Under the pieces are notes generated by a model that did not search any database, was not told the origin of the DNA, and saw only the letters and a program-made list of their open reading frames with translations. From the NCBI GenBank assembly GCA_018110925.1, contig JAGAZJ010000012.1:1-63504 (forward strand): a stretch of DNA of 63,504 bases, given 5' to 3'. Position 1 is the first letter of the stretch; each line of letters begins with the position of its first letter. This stretch comes from Oscillospiraceae bacterium (lineage in GTDB: Bacteria; Bacillota; Clostridia; Oscillospirales; Ruminococcaceae). Below, in pieces: positions 1 to 10,128 of this stretch. The position numbers and the translations under genes are program-made.

Positions 1-96
1 ATGAATCTGAAAAAGTATGCAGTTCACAAGTGGAAGGAGAATTGTTTTTCGCTTTTTTTGCATTTTTACACCCTATTTCAGCGTAAATATATGCTT

Positions 97-175
97 AACC
101 CCTGATTCATCTGCGAATCAGGGGTTATTCGACAGACTGACGGCATTCCGCATCTGCGGAATGCCGTGTTTTTTT
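97..175 (+). terminator. Tandem hairpins with rightward terminator
   Basis: Two perfect hairpins lie in tandem: a 12-bp stem (97-108 with 115-126) and a 13-bp stem (140-152 with 155-167). The second is followed by seven T (169-175), the form of a strong intrinsic terminator. The gene it ends would lie left of the window. Bases 1-96 hold no convincing gene. Confidence 0.75.
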
Positions 176-176
176 G

Positions 177-680
177 TCATGAGCGTTCACAAAATGGTGC
201 ATCCCTGTCGGAGGGCGATATCACGGTAACGGGCATCGGAAGATTCAGACCTATCCGCTCATCACGGTAGTTGATAATGTCTGACGGGCTTTCTGTCTCA
301 CAGGCAAAGAGCTGTACCGTGTTGTCTTCAAGCGATAGAAATGCATGACCGAAGCCATTGGGTATGTATATGACCGTACCCTGAGAGAGTATATTCATTT
401 TCCACCTGAGATATGTGGGAGAGTCCGGACGCAGATCAACTGTATAATCAGCGCCCTTTCCTCTTATAACGCTCACCAGCTTTGCCGCAGGTGCCTTGTG
501 ATAGTGTATGCCGAAAAATGTGCCTGCCTTCGGCATATCATAGGTGCGAAGCGTCTTCATATCAAATGATATGCCCATTTCATCAAATATACTCTTACTG
601 AATACACGGTCCACCGATGCTCTTTCATCCGTCCTTCTGCTGTCAAAGAGGACAGCGCAGCCAAATATTTTCTTTATCAT
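177..680 (-). CDS. RmlC-like cupin (dTDP-4-dehydrorhamnose 3,5-epimerase family)
   Basis: A 167-residue cupin resembling dTDP-4-dehydrorhamnose 3,5-epimerases. The family segments are visible: GIHYH near residue 60, then AKLVSVIRGKG, a VDLRPDSPTY strand and a YIPNGFGHAFL strand near residue 115. The Tyr usually found after that last strand is replaced by Phe (QLFACE), so classical epimerase chemistry is uncertain. The ATG at 680 was chosen because the next gene upstream stops at 685-687; a longer frame to 767 would run deep into it. It is the last gene of the GH67-methyltransferase-GH39 operon, which suggests a sugar-related role rather than rhamnose synthesis, since no rml partners are present. 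Family call is good; the substrate is unknown. Confidence 0.7.
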   Translation of the reverse strand: MIKKIFGCAVLFDSRRTDERASVDRVFSKSIFDEMGISFDMKTLRTYDMPKAGTFFGIHYHKAPAAKLVSVIRGKGADYTVDLRPDSPTYLRWKMNILSQGTVIYIPNGFGHAFLSLEDNTVQLFACETESPSDIINYRDERIGLNLPMPVTVISPSDRDAPFCERS

Positions 681-684
681 ACGG

Positions 685-2169
685 TCAGTGGAATGACAAT
701 ACCCTGTCATAGTCATAGCCCCTGTCGGGAGTGAATGTCCTGCGTCTGAGTTCAAAGTACACCACACCGTTTCTGTTCACTTCAAAGGATACATCCGCCC
801 TGCCGTCTGCGGCTCTTATGATATCGCTCCTTACCGCAGGATATGCGGCTGACCTGATAAGTTCTGTCTCCTCCTCTGAGGGGCAGGCAGGTTCGCCCAG
901 GTCGTGCCATACCCTCAGCGGATCACAGCAGATCTCATCAACGGTCTTAGTAATAAGCGTGTATTCCCCGTCAAGAGCAAATTCCAGCTCTCTTGTAAAG
1001 CTGTCCGAGTCGATGTTCCATGACAGCCCGGAGAAGCCTGCGGCGGTCTTCATCACGATAGTGTTTTTATCTCTGAGCACACACTTTTCCGCACTTTTGA
1101 GCTTCTTGAAAAATGCAAATGTCCAGAACACGGGCTTTGGTATGCACCCCGCCGCAACCATGCCGAAGCCACCGTGGAAGGGCGTGAACGGTACACCCGT
1201 TTCCTCAAAGACATCACCGAATGTCCAGTAGGAATAAGACTCGTTCATATCACCCAGCCTTGAAAGCTGACCTGCGATATATGCCGCATTAAGGTTGGTG
1301 TCGTGTATCACTCCCCTGGGAATGTAGGAAGTGGAGAACTCCGTAATGTGCATGGGAGTGCCTCTGAATTCATCGAATGAATCTATGATATCCCGCGAGG
1401 TCTGAAGATTTGCTATCCTCATATCGGGGTCTTCCAGCTTTGAATAGCCGTATTCTCCCTGATACTCCGGGAATTCCACCGTGTAATGGTGGCGTGTGAT
1501 ATTGTCGGGCTTTATCCCGTTATCACGGCAGAACTCAAGGAACGAACGTATCCACAGCTCGTCCCTCACGCCGCATATAGCAGGACCGCCGACCTTGAAG
1601 CGTCCGTCATATGCCTTGATGGCGTTGAACGTCTCCCTGAACAGCCTGAAATACTCGTTCATATCCGCATCCTTCCAGAAGCCAGGCAGGTTAGGCTCAT
1701 TCCAGACCTCTATCGGCCAGTCCAGCACTTCTTCACCGTAACGGCTGCGCAGATGCCTGAGCAGGGATACCACCATATCCGTCCAGACAGAATAGTCCTT
1801 CGGAGGGGTAGTGTTGCCCTTCCAGTAAAATATGGTCTGTGTGCCGCTCGCCAGCTTGTCCGGCATAAAGCCAAGCTCCAGATAGGGGCGTATACCAAGG
1901 GCGATGTAACTGTCAATTATCCTGTCGATATAGGTATAGTTATAGACGGTCTTTGTTGTTCCGTTCTCATCATATTCATGATATATCGCCACATCATCCG
2001 AGAACAGACCATGCCCCCTGATGTATTTAAATCCGATCTCTTTCTGCACCAAAGCCAGTTCGTCAAGATATTCCTTTGTCAGGGCAAGACCCAGTCGGCC
2101 CGTACCCACACAGTGATCGGTGTTGTTGTTGAAGCTGACCTCGTTATCTGCATTTATGACTGTTCTCAT
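685..2169 (-). CDS. GH39 beta-xylosidase
   Basis: A 494-residue glycoside hydrolase family 39 protein, predicted to release xylose from xylo-oligosaccharides by a retaining mechanism. The acid/base Glu158 sits in WNEPN and the nucleophile Glu277 in HITEFSTSY, both in the expected order on a (beta/alpha)8 barrel; the C-terminal third should be the beta-sandwich. Length fits the XynB-type family. There is no signal peptide, so it should act in the cytoplasm on imported oligosaccharides. Its ATG overlaps the stop of the methyltransferase (ATGA), pointing to translational coupling, and the cupin gene starts 4 bp after its stop. Other GH39 activities (alpha-iduronidase) are unlikely in this context. 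Confidence 0.92.
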   Translation of the reverse strand: MRTVINADNEVSFNNNTDHCVGTGRLGLALTKEYLDELALVQKEIGFKYIRGHGLFSDDVAIYHEYDENGTTKTVYNYTYIDRIIDSYIALGIRPYLELGFMPDKLASGTQTIFYWKGNTTPPKDYSVWTDMVVSLLRHLRSRYGEEVLDWPIEVWNEPNLPGFWKDADMNEYFRLFRETFNAIKAYDGRFKVGGPAICGVRDELWIRSFLEFCRDNGIKPDNITRHHYTVEFPEYQGEYGYSKLEDPDMRIANLQTSRDIIDSFDEFRGTPMHITEFSTSYIPRGVIHDTNLNAAYIAGQLSRLGDMNESYSYWTFGDVFEETGVPFTPFHGGFGMVAAGCIPKPVFWTFAFFKKLKSAEKCVLRDKNTIVMKTAAGFSGLSWNIDSDSFTRELEFALDGEYTLITKTVDEICCDPLRVWHDLGEPACPSEEETELIRSAAYPAVRSDIIRAADGRADVSFEVNRNGVVYFELRRRTFTPDRGYDYDRVLSFH

Positions 2170-2873
2170 ATTCGTTCCTCTTTTCTAAGGATAAGATGAT
2201 GAAAGAATGCGATGTCCCTGTACGGGCTCATCCCGGACACTCTCATCTCCAGGCGCATCATTTCCTTCTGCCATTCTTCGCTGTCGTGCTTCTGCTGATC
2301 CTGCTGAAGATCCCAGAAGGTGCGTATGCCGAGAGTGCGTATCTGAGTAAGCTCCGGACACGTTTCTGTGATGAGCCCGTCATCATAGTACCGTATGTCT
2401 CCGAATTTAGATGCCGTGCTGTTCTTTCCGTCCAGCAGGTCATGTGCCATCTGCATATCATCGAGAAGCACAGCCATCTGCATCACTCTGCCTGCACGGT
2501 TGTGCTTTGCCACCGACATATGTCCGCCGTATCTCAGCACTCTTGCAAGCTCCCTGATTATGTCCTCCCTGTTGTCTGCATATTCAAGCACATTGTGACA
2601 TATTACCATGTCAAAGGAGCGGTCGGGCATTTCCCGTACCTTTTCGATACCGCCCTGTATCTGGGTATAGTCGTTGTCGTCCCACCTGTTTTTCAGCATC
2701 TCGTCCCACGGCTCAACAGCTGTTACCCTGTTGTCGGCGGCATAGTGACAGGCGGTCACTCCCTCTCCGCTGCCGAAATCCAGTATGTCAAGACCGCTCA
2801 GAGAGCCTGTCTGCTCCCATACTATCCTCTTGAACAGCCGCTCCCATGCAGGCAGCTCCCTTATATCACGCAT
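2166..2873 (-). CDS. Class I SAM-dependent methyltransferase
   Basis: A 235-residue protein with a Rossmann methyltransferase core. Motif I is DILDFGSGEGVTACHYA (near residues 30-46), followed by an acidic strand end (TAVEPWDEML) and the motif IV region FDMVICHNVLEYADN, typical of the Methyltransf_11 group. It is co-translated with its neighbours: its ATG shares one base with the GH67 stop (TAATG) and its stop overlaps the GH39 start (ATGA). The substrate is not evident. Since the operon attacks glucuronoxylan, where glucuronic acid is often 4-O-methylated, a link with that sugar is tempting, but this is inference only. No secretion signal is seen. Confidence 0.8.
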   Translation of the reverse strand: MRDIRELPAWERLFKRIVWEQTGSLSGLDILDFGSGEGVTACHYAADNRVTAVEPWDEMLKNRWDDNDYTQIQGGIEKVREMPDRSFDMVICHNVLEYADNREDIIRELARVLRYGGHMSVAKHNRAGRVMQMAVLLDDMQMAHDLLDGKNSTASKFGDIRYYDDGLITETCPELTQIRTLGIRTFWDLQQDQQKHDSEEWQKEMMRLEMRVSGMSPYRDIAFFHHLILRKEERI

Positions 2874-4828
2874 TAATCGTATACCTTTCTGTTGTGTATA
2901 TCATCTATCCCCGACTTGCGGTGGAAGTATGTGTTCACAACGTCACGCCAGCGTTCTGCGTTGGCTGTCTGCATTTCAAAGCGTTCACGCACGGTCTCAA
3001 AGTAATCATCGGGCACTCTGCCTTTAAGTGTTTCCCACTGATGTGCAAGCTCAGCCGCCCTGTCAGCCCCCTCGAAATGGCTGTCATATATGTGTTGTAT
3101 AAGCGTTTCGCCGCTTTTGAGCATATGTGTGTAGGGCACATGGTGAAAGAACAGCAGCAGTTCCTCGGGGCAGGTGTCTATATTCTCGTACATATCGGCA
3201 TTTTCAGGCGCATACTGTGAGGTATAGCCCGTGCCTGTCGCTACCGTCCTGTCAACGCCCATGCCGTGACAGTCGGAATAGTGATATGTTCCCCAAGGAG
3301 AGTATTCATAGCCGTCTATATCGACCCCGTAGTGATAGTGAGGCACGACCATCCAGCCCACACCGAGCGGAGATGTGTAGCTCTCATATATATCACGGGA
3401 GGAAAGGAGCATTTTCGTTATAAGCTCCGAATCCTTCTCATCGGATGTGACAGAGGCACGCACCCACTCCTCGGCTATCTCTCCTGCGGAGAGAGACGGA
3501 TCAAAAACCAGCCTGCCGAAGCCGTAGAGATTTGCACCTGCAAGGGGGGCACCTGTCCAGCAATGGCTGTCGCCTATATTCGACACACCTGCCGCACCGA
3601 GTATGCGGTCTTTCACAAAGGGCTTCCCATTTCTGAATGTGTTGAAGTCAAGGCATTCCTTCCACATGGGCACAAGATAGCAGAGGTCCTTCTGCTGACC
3701 TGTGTACTCCTGTGTTATCTGGAACTCCGCAAACATATTGGTCTTATCAAGACCGCTGAACAGCGGAGATACAGCCTCTCTTATCTGAAAGTCCATAGGA
3801 CCGTTCTTTATCTGCAAATACACATTATCGGCAAATCTGCCGTCAAGTGGCTTGAAGTGGTCATATGCCGCTCTCGCCCTGTCTATCGAACGGTCTCGCC
3901 AGTCAAGGTGACAGTTATACACAAAGCAGCGCCATATAACTATCCCGCCGTAGGGACGAAGTGCCTCCGCCAGCATATTTGCGCCGTCGGCATGGTCTCT
4001 GCCGTATGTGAACGGACCGGGACGGTTCTCGGAATCCGCCTTTACAAGAAAGCCGCCGAAGCCGGGGATGTGGGCATAGATATTTTTTGCCATATCCGCC
4101 CAAAAGCTCTTTACACCGCTGTCCAGCGGATCTGCCGTATCAAGTCCGCCTATCTCGATGGGAGCGGCATAATTCACGCTGAGATACAGCTTTATGCCGT
4201 AGTCACCGAACGTATCCGCAAGTGCGGATATCTTATCGAGGTATCTGTCTGTTATGAAATAGCTCTCGTTTCTGTGAACATTCACATTGTTTATGCATAC
4301 CGCATTTATACCCACCGACGAGAGCAGTCTTGCATAGTCTGTTATCCGTGTCATATCTTCGGTCACGGCATAGTCCGAAAAGAATATGGAACGGCCTGCG
4401 TAGCCTCTTTCAATGCCGCCGTCACCGTTGTCCCAGTGATCTATCATACGCACAGCATATGCAGGGCTTTCCGAGACAGCTATCCTGTCATCGGGATAGC
4501 CGCCCCCTGTCAGTATCAGAAAGCGATAGACCCCGTACAGCACGCCGTTCCCGTCGCCGCCCGTGATATATACCGCATCGTCTGTTATCTCTGTCTTGTA
4601 TGCGCCTGCTCCAAGAGACGCATCAATGCGCAGTACAAAACCCTTGTCCGCATCACCGTCAACACACGGCGATATGCCGAACAACCGCTCCGCCGTATTA
4701 CACAGTTCCTTCACCGCACTCGATACCACACGCCCATCGGGAGCGGTCACCGAGCAGAAATACTTCTTCGCACGGTCAAAGTTATCATCCTTGCCGGCTG
4801 AGAGCCAGCAATCATACATCATATCCAT
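2873..4828 (-). CDS. aguA: GH67 alpha-glucuronidase
   Basis: A 651-residue family 67 alpha-glucuronidase, which removes (4-O-methyl)glucuronic acid from the non-reducing end of xylo-oligosaccharides. The family signature FAEFQITQEYTG with its catalytic Glu is present in the middle of the protein, and the WRCFVY and HCWTGAPLAGANLYGFGRL segments also match. Length is close to the family norm. The ATG at 4828 was chosen because AAGGCGG lies upstream at good spacing; the frame is open to 4942 without a better site. No signal peptide, so intracellular. First gene of the operon GH67-methyltransferase-GH39-cupin, divergent from the sugar-sensor/GGDEF gene. I could not identify a convincing promoter for it. 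Confidence 0.95.
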   Translation of the reverse strand: MDMMYDCWLSAGKDDNFDRAKKYFCSVTAPDGRVVSSAVKELCNTAERLFGISPCVDGDADKGFVLRIDASLGAGAYKTEITDDAVYITGGDGNGVLYGVYRFLILTGGGYPDDRIAVSESPAYAVRMIDHWDNGDGGIERGYAGRSIFFSDYAVTEDMTRITDYARLLSSVGINAVCINNVNVHRNESYFITDRYLDKISALADTFGDYGIKLYLSVNYAAPIEIGGLDTADPLDSGVKSFWADMAKNIYAHIPGFGGFLVKADSENRPGPFTYGRDHADGANMLAEALRPYGGIVIWRCFVYNCHLDWRDRSIDRARAAYDHFKPLDGRFADNVYLQIKNGPMDFQIREAVSPLFSGLDKTNMFAEFQITQEYTGQQKDLCYLVPMWKECLDFNTFRNGKPFVKDRILGAAGVSNIGDSHCWTGAPLAGANLYGFGRLVFDPSLSAGEIAEEWVRASVTSDEKDSELITKMLLSSRDIYESYTSPLGVGWMVVPHYHYGVDIDGYEYSPWGTYHYSDCHGMGVDRTVATGTGYTSQYAPENADMYENIDTCPEELLLFFHHVPYTHMLKSGETLIQHIYDSHFEGADRAAELAHQWETLKGRVPDDYFETVRERFEMQTANAERWRDVVNTYFHRKSGIDDIHNRKVYD

Positions 4829-4944
4829 AGCTGCACCGCCTTGTATCATAGTGTTTTTTAAAGTGTAACCCATATCAGCCGTTTTTTCCAATCGTTTATT
4901 GCGTTCTTGACATATAATTGTTGTTGAAACTGAAAAATACACAA

Positions 4945-4956
4945 ATGTTCAAACAT
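4945..4956. promoter_or_regulatory. 12-bp palindrome in divergent intergenic region
   Basis: ATGTTCAAACAT is an imperfect dyad (ATGTT and AACAT around CA). It lies in the 328-bp gap between the divergent GH67 operon and the sugar-sensor gene, about 115 bp upstream of the GH67 start. A regulator site is possible, but nothing names the regulator. Confidence 0.3.
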
Positions 4957-4985
4957 ATTTTCGGTAACAAAAATTTATTTCTTTG

Positions 4986-5014
4986 TTGATTTCGGCTTAC
5001 AAATATGATATAAT
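4986..5014 (+). promoter_or_regulatory. Promoter of the sugar-sensor/GGDEF gene
   Basis: TTGATT and a perfect TATAAT (5009-5014) are separated by exactly 17 bp. The expected start site is near 5021, giving a leader of about 135 nt before the ATG at 5157. Confidence 0.65.
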
Positions 5015-5156
5015 TTAATTTGGAGTTTTTTATACTCTGAACAGAATTAAAGGAAGTTTCCATCCTGCGGTACAGACAGAAAATACACAGATGATCCCGC
5101 AGAATGAAGAATGCGCCGTGCGATCCGGAGACGGCGTGTATAAGGGGGAAAGCAAC

Positions 5157-7391
5157 ATGAACAAGCGATATAATGTGTGTCTGCTGGTGGCAAAGATAGT
5201 GGACTTTTTCAGCAGTGAACTTGTAAAGGGCGCTATAATGGCGGCAAAGGGTCTTGACATAAACCTCACGGTAATGCCCGGCAACTACATAGGCGAGCAG
5301 GAGCATAACGACCAGATCGGTATGCACTATGAATATCAGTATAACGTGCTGTTCGACTATGCGGCCATGGCGCATTTTGACTATGTGATAGCCGCTGTCG
5401 GTACTATCGGATATAATCTTGAGGAAAAGGAACTGAAAAAATTCCTAGCTCCCTTCGGAAACACACCGCTCCTCTGCGTGGCATCGCCCGTGGAAGGGTA
5501 TGACCACCTGTGCTTTGACAATTATTCGGGGCTGTCCGATGCGATAAAGCACCTGGCATCACAAGGCAGAAAGCATATCGGCATCATGGCAGGCAGACCC
5601 GACAACTCAGACTGTGCGGAAAGATATGAAGCATACCGAAAGAGCCTTGCGGAAAACGGTCTTGAATACAAGGACAGCTATGCCGTGTACTGCGATATTT
5701 CCTTTGACAGCACCACTGAGGCAAAGAAGCTGCTGGATGACAACCCGGAGCTTGATGCTGTTATATGCGCAAATGACAAGATAGCCGCAGAGCTGTACAA
5801 GGTACTGCACGAAAGAAATATCGCCATAGGCAGGGATATAGCGGTAGTCGGGTTTGATGACCAGCCCGCCGCAAAGAATTACGATCCTCCCCTTGCGACC
5901 GTCAAGGCTGACGCAAGGATGATGGGAAGCATGGCGGTAGAAAAGGCCGTATCATACCTCAGAGGCGAACCTACGGGCGACATGGTGGTTTCCACACGGT
6001 TCATACCCCGTCATTCCTGCAATTCGGGATATATGCCAATGCCCAAGGATATATTTGAGGGGAACAGCGACGACACCAAAAAGAGGCTGAAAGCAAGTGT
6101 TGCTTCGCTTTTTGAGGGTATTCCCGATAAGGACAAGATATGCACCGAGATAGACGAGATAATAGATTATTTCGACAAAGAATTCTTACGGGGCGTTTCT
6201 GACGAGAGCGCAAAGGAGCGCTGTCTGGAACGTATAAATATTCTCATATCCTCAGATCTCAGGCTGTTCAGCGGTATGTCGAGGATATACTCCCTGCATG
6301 AGCTCATCTATATATGGCTCATCAGGAACTGCCGCTCGGAGAACATCCCTGTTGTAAGAGAGATATACACCATTCTCGATCAGAAGCTCAGAAAGCGTTA
6401 TATAAACAACAAAACCACGGATGAGCAGTCCCATCTGGAGAATATCTTCATCAGAGAGGCACTGACTGTCGGCATGAACCTTAAAGACAGCTATGCGGCG
6501 ATACTCAAATGTCTGTGCAACCTCGGCTCTCAGACAAGCTACCTGTATCTGCTCGACAAACCTGTGATACATAACTTCGGCTTTGACTTTCCGGACGATA
6601 TATCGTGGAAGTTCAAGTCATACAGCTTCGGAGCAAATACGTTCAGCATCCCGGAGAACGAGCAGAAGATGTACACTCCCGAAGTGTTCAGAAACAGTTT
6701 CCTCGTTTCGGACAGACCGAGGATACTCATTGCGTCCATACTGTTCACAGGCTCTACCCACTATGGTCTTGCGCTTCTGGAGCCGGACGGCCCCGACCTT
6801 TTCAGAGAGCTTGAACTGATAACCTATCAGCTCAGCTCGGCTGTAAGAACGCTCGATATCCTCCGCTCGCTCAACGATCATATGTCTGATATGTATGAAA
6901 AAAACACCGAGCTTGAAACAGAGTCCAGGACCGATGAACTTACAAGAGTCCTCAACCGCAAGGGCTTCTATTCCGCCTGTGAGGAGCTTATGGAGAAGCA
7001 CAGCGGCAACAACGACGGCTTTATCATCTGTTACACCGACACGGATGACCTCAGAGATATAAACCGTCTGCACGGGCACATCCAGGGCGATTTCGTCATC
7101 AAGCTCTCCTCCGACTGTCTGCGTTATGCATTTGGCAGGAACGCCGTTGTCGGCAGGATGGGCGGCGGTGAATTTGCAGTGATGATACACCGTTCCCAGA
7201 TCATGTCCACCGACGATATCATACAGCGCAAGGAGCGCTTCATAGCCGATTTCAACAAGTCTAAGATAAAGCCCTATTCCTACAATATGTCTTTGGGAAT
7301 GGTCGAGACACAGTGCAGCACAAGAGCAGACCTGGAGTCTGCCCTTGAAAAGGCGTGTGAGATCATACTCGCATCCAAAAGCAGCAAGTAA
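5157..7391 (+). CDS. LacI-type sugar-binding domain fused to a degenerate GGDEF domain
   Basis: A 744-residue soluble protein. Residues 1 to about 290 match the periplasmic-binding-like sensor of LacI regulators (AVICANDKIAAELYKVL, then DIAVVGFDDQP), but the usual N-terminal helix-turn-helix is absent. A helical linker follows and a GGDEF domain occupies about 590-740 (TDELTRVLNRKGF, then RMGGGEFAVMI). The signature is GGGEF at 669-673 instead of GGDEF/GGEEF, so diguanylate cyclase activity is doubtful; it could bind GTP or act as a partner. The start follows AAGGGGGA at good spacing. No membrane segment, so it would read a cytoplasmic sugar. It faces the xylan operon, suggesting it senses a xylan-derived sugar. 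Confidence 0.85.
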   Translation: MNKRYNVCLLVAKIVDFFSSELVKGAIMAAKGLDINLTVMPGNYIGEQEHNDQIGMHYEYQYNVLFDYAAMAHFDYVIAAVGTIGYNLEEKELKKFLAPFGNTPLLCVASPVEGYDHLCFDNYSGLSDAIKHLASQGRKHIGIMAGRPDNSDCAERYEAYRKSLAENGLEYKDSYAVYCDISFDSTTEAKKLLDDNPELDAVICANDKIAAELYKVLHERNIAIGRDIAVVGFDDQPAAKNYDPPLATVKADARMMGSMAVEKAVSYLRGEPTGDMVVSTRFIPRHSCNSGYMPMPKDIFEGNSDDTKKRLKASVASLFEGIPDKDKICTEIDEIIDYFDKEFLRGVSDESAKERCLERINILISSDLRLFSGMSRIYSLHELIYIWLIRNCRSENIPVVREIYTILDQKLRKRYINNKTTDEQSHLENIFIREALTVGMNLKDSYAAILKCLCNLGSQTSYLYLLDKPVIHNFGFDFPDDISWKFKSYSFGANTFSIPENEQKMYTPEVFRNSFLVSDRPRILIASILFTGSTHYGLALLEPDGPDLFRELELITYQLSSAVRTLDILRSLNDHMSDMYEKNTELETESRTDELTRVLNRKGFYSACEELMEKHSGNNDGFIICYTDTDDLRDINRLHGHIQGDFVIKLSSDCLRYAFGRNAVVGRMGGGEFAVMIHRSQIMSTDDIIQRKERFIADFNKSKIKPYSYNMSLGMVETQCSTRADLESALEKACEIILASKSSK

Positions 7392-7411
7392 CCTTGACAG
7401 GGAGGCAAACT

Positions 7412-8059
7412 ATGAAGATAGTAGCAGTAAATGCCAGCCCCAGAAAAACCTGGAACACATCAAAGCTCGTCCGTGCGGCGGCAGACGGCGCAAAGTCGGC
7501 AGGGGCTGATACAGAGATATATGACCTTTATACCCTCGGCAAATTCTCAGGCTGTATCTCATGCTTCGGATGCATGAAGGAAAAGCATTTCGGCGAATGT
7601 GTCTGCAATGACGCCCTGAAGCCCGTACTTGACAGCATAAGGACAGCCGACGGTCTGATACTCGGCACGCCCAACTATCTCGGAGAGGCGACTGCGGCTT
7701 TCCGCTCGCTTTATGAGAGACTGATATTCCAATATATAACCTATAACTCCGACAAGTTCAGCGCCAACACACGGCACATCCCCGTGCTGTTTATAATGAC
7801 CAGCAACGCAGGCGATGCGGCATATGAGGACGGCGGTATGTACAGCGGCATTCTCCAAAACTATAAGAACACACTCTCACGCTTCATAGGCCCCGCAAAT
7901 GTGCTTGTCGCAGGGGACACGCTTCAGGTCAATGACTACTCGCATTATGACTGGACTATGTTTGACCCCGTCTCAAAGGCGAGACGCAATGAAAAGGTAT
8001 TCCCGGAAAAGCTCTCAGCCGCCGAGAGAATGGGCAGAGAGATGGCGGTCGTTCAATAA
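7412..8059 (+). CDS. NADPH-dependent FMN reductase / iron-sulfur flavoprotein
   Basis: A 215-residue flavodoxin-fold protein. The N-terminus KIVAVNASPRKTWNTSKL is the FMN-phosphate-binding loop of the NADPH-dependent FMN reductase family. The Cys cluster CISCFGCMKEKHFGEC (C-x2-C-x2-C-x8-C) near residue 50 resembles the [4Fe-4S] site of iron-sulfur flavoproteins, with a slightly longer last spacing. The ATG at 7412 follows GGGAGG. It starts 20 bp after the sugar-sensor gene and ends before a strong terminator, so the two are probably co-transcribed. The electron acceptor is unknown. Confidence 0.85.
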   Translation: MKIVAVNASPRKTWNTSKLVRAAADGAKSAGADTEIYDLYTLGKFSGCISCFGCMKEKHFGECVCNDALKPVLDSIRTADGLILGTPNYLGEATAAFRSLYERLIFQYITYNSDKFSANTRHIPVLFIMTSNAGDAAYEDGGMYSGILQNYKNTLSRFIGPANVLVAGDTLQVNDYSHYDWTMFDPVSKARRNEKVFPEKLSAAERMGREMAVVQ

Positions 8060-8070
8060 GACCTTAATAC

Positions 8071-8116
8071 AAAAGCCTCGAAGCGATCCGACGATCACTC
8101 CGAGGCTTTTATCATT
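8071..8116 (+). terminator. Intrinsic terminator
   Basis: AAAAGCCTCG (8071-8080) pairs with CGAGGCTTTT (8101-8110), followed by a T-rich tract. It ends the flavoprotein transcript. With A's on one side and T's on the other it could work in both directions. Confidence 0.8.
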
Positions 8117-8218
8117 TTATAGTAAACGACATTAAAAATTCTACATTCCTCGTCGCAAAATCATGATATACGATTTTGTGGATGAGGAATGACAAGAAAT
8201 TTATGTTGGTTACTATAA
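8117..8218. repeat. MITE-like nested palindrome, 102 bp
   Basis: The ends are perfect inverted repeats, TTATAGTAA (8117-8125) and TTACTATAA (8210-8218), and similarity continues inward (CGACATTAAAAATT against AATTTATGTTGG on the other arm). The centre is a second palindrome, ATTCCTC...CAAAATC with GATTTTG...GAGGAAT. Nearly the whole element can fold into one long hairpin and no reading frame is present. This is the form of a miniature inverted-repeat element. It sits between a terminator and the small gene at 8231. Confidence 0.65.
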
Positions 8219-8230
8219 GTTGTGCGTCAA

Positions 8231-8515
8231 TCACTTATTCCCGCCGAAAAGGCCTGCGATAGCATCCTTTACGCCGTCGAGCGCACTGCCGCCGATAGCG
8301 CTCTGTACTGCATCAGCGAGCTTGGAGGGGTTGGTCTCGCCCGCAGCTATTTTTGACTTGATAGTTTCTGCAACAGCGTTGATCTTGTCATCGGGAAGAT
8401 CTATCCCTATGATGTCCTCAACAGCCTTTACAGGGTCGGACTGAAGCTTTGCGGCAAACTCGGGGTCGGACTTTGCCTTGTTCATTACTTCTTCGATCTT
8501 AGCCTTGATATCCAT
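8231..8515 (-). CDS. Small NHLP-like protein of unknown function
   Basis: A 94-residue acidic, helical protein with no signal peptide. Residues 15-45 (DPEFAAKLQSDPVKAVEDII, then GIDLPDD) resemble the nitrile-hydratase-leader-peptide (NHLP) domain seen in some RiPP precursors. The tail is Gly-rich (AIGGSALDG, then GLFGGNK). No RiPP-modifying enzyme or peptide exporter is nearby, and I believe similar small proteins are widespread in clostridia, so a precursor role is not supported. It starts after a perfect AGGAGG and only 14 bp past the guaB stop, so it is probably in the guaB transcript. Confidence 0.75.
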   Translation of the reverse strand: MDIKAKIEEVMNKAKSDPEFAAKLQSDPVKAVEDIIGIDLPDDKINAVAETIKSKIAAGETNPSKLADAVQSAIGGSALDGVKDAIAGLFGGNK

Positions 8516-8529
8516 GTTTTACCTCCTGA

Positions 8530-10122
<1,593 letters not shown>

Positions 10123-10128
10123 TCAAGA

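Noticed and set aside
1-105. A 34-codon frame starting at the first base of the window
   Set aside because: No visible RBS, no domain, Phe/Tyr-rich; probably chance in an AT-rich leader, and the context left of it is unknown.
3266-4801. A 511-codon open frame antisense to the GH67 gene
   Set aside because: It is fully contained in an unmistakable enzyme gene, has no RBS, and its Cys/His/Tyr-rich product has no domain logic. Codon bias of the sense gene creates it.
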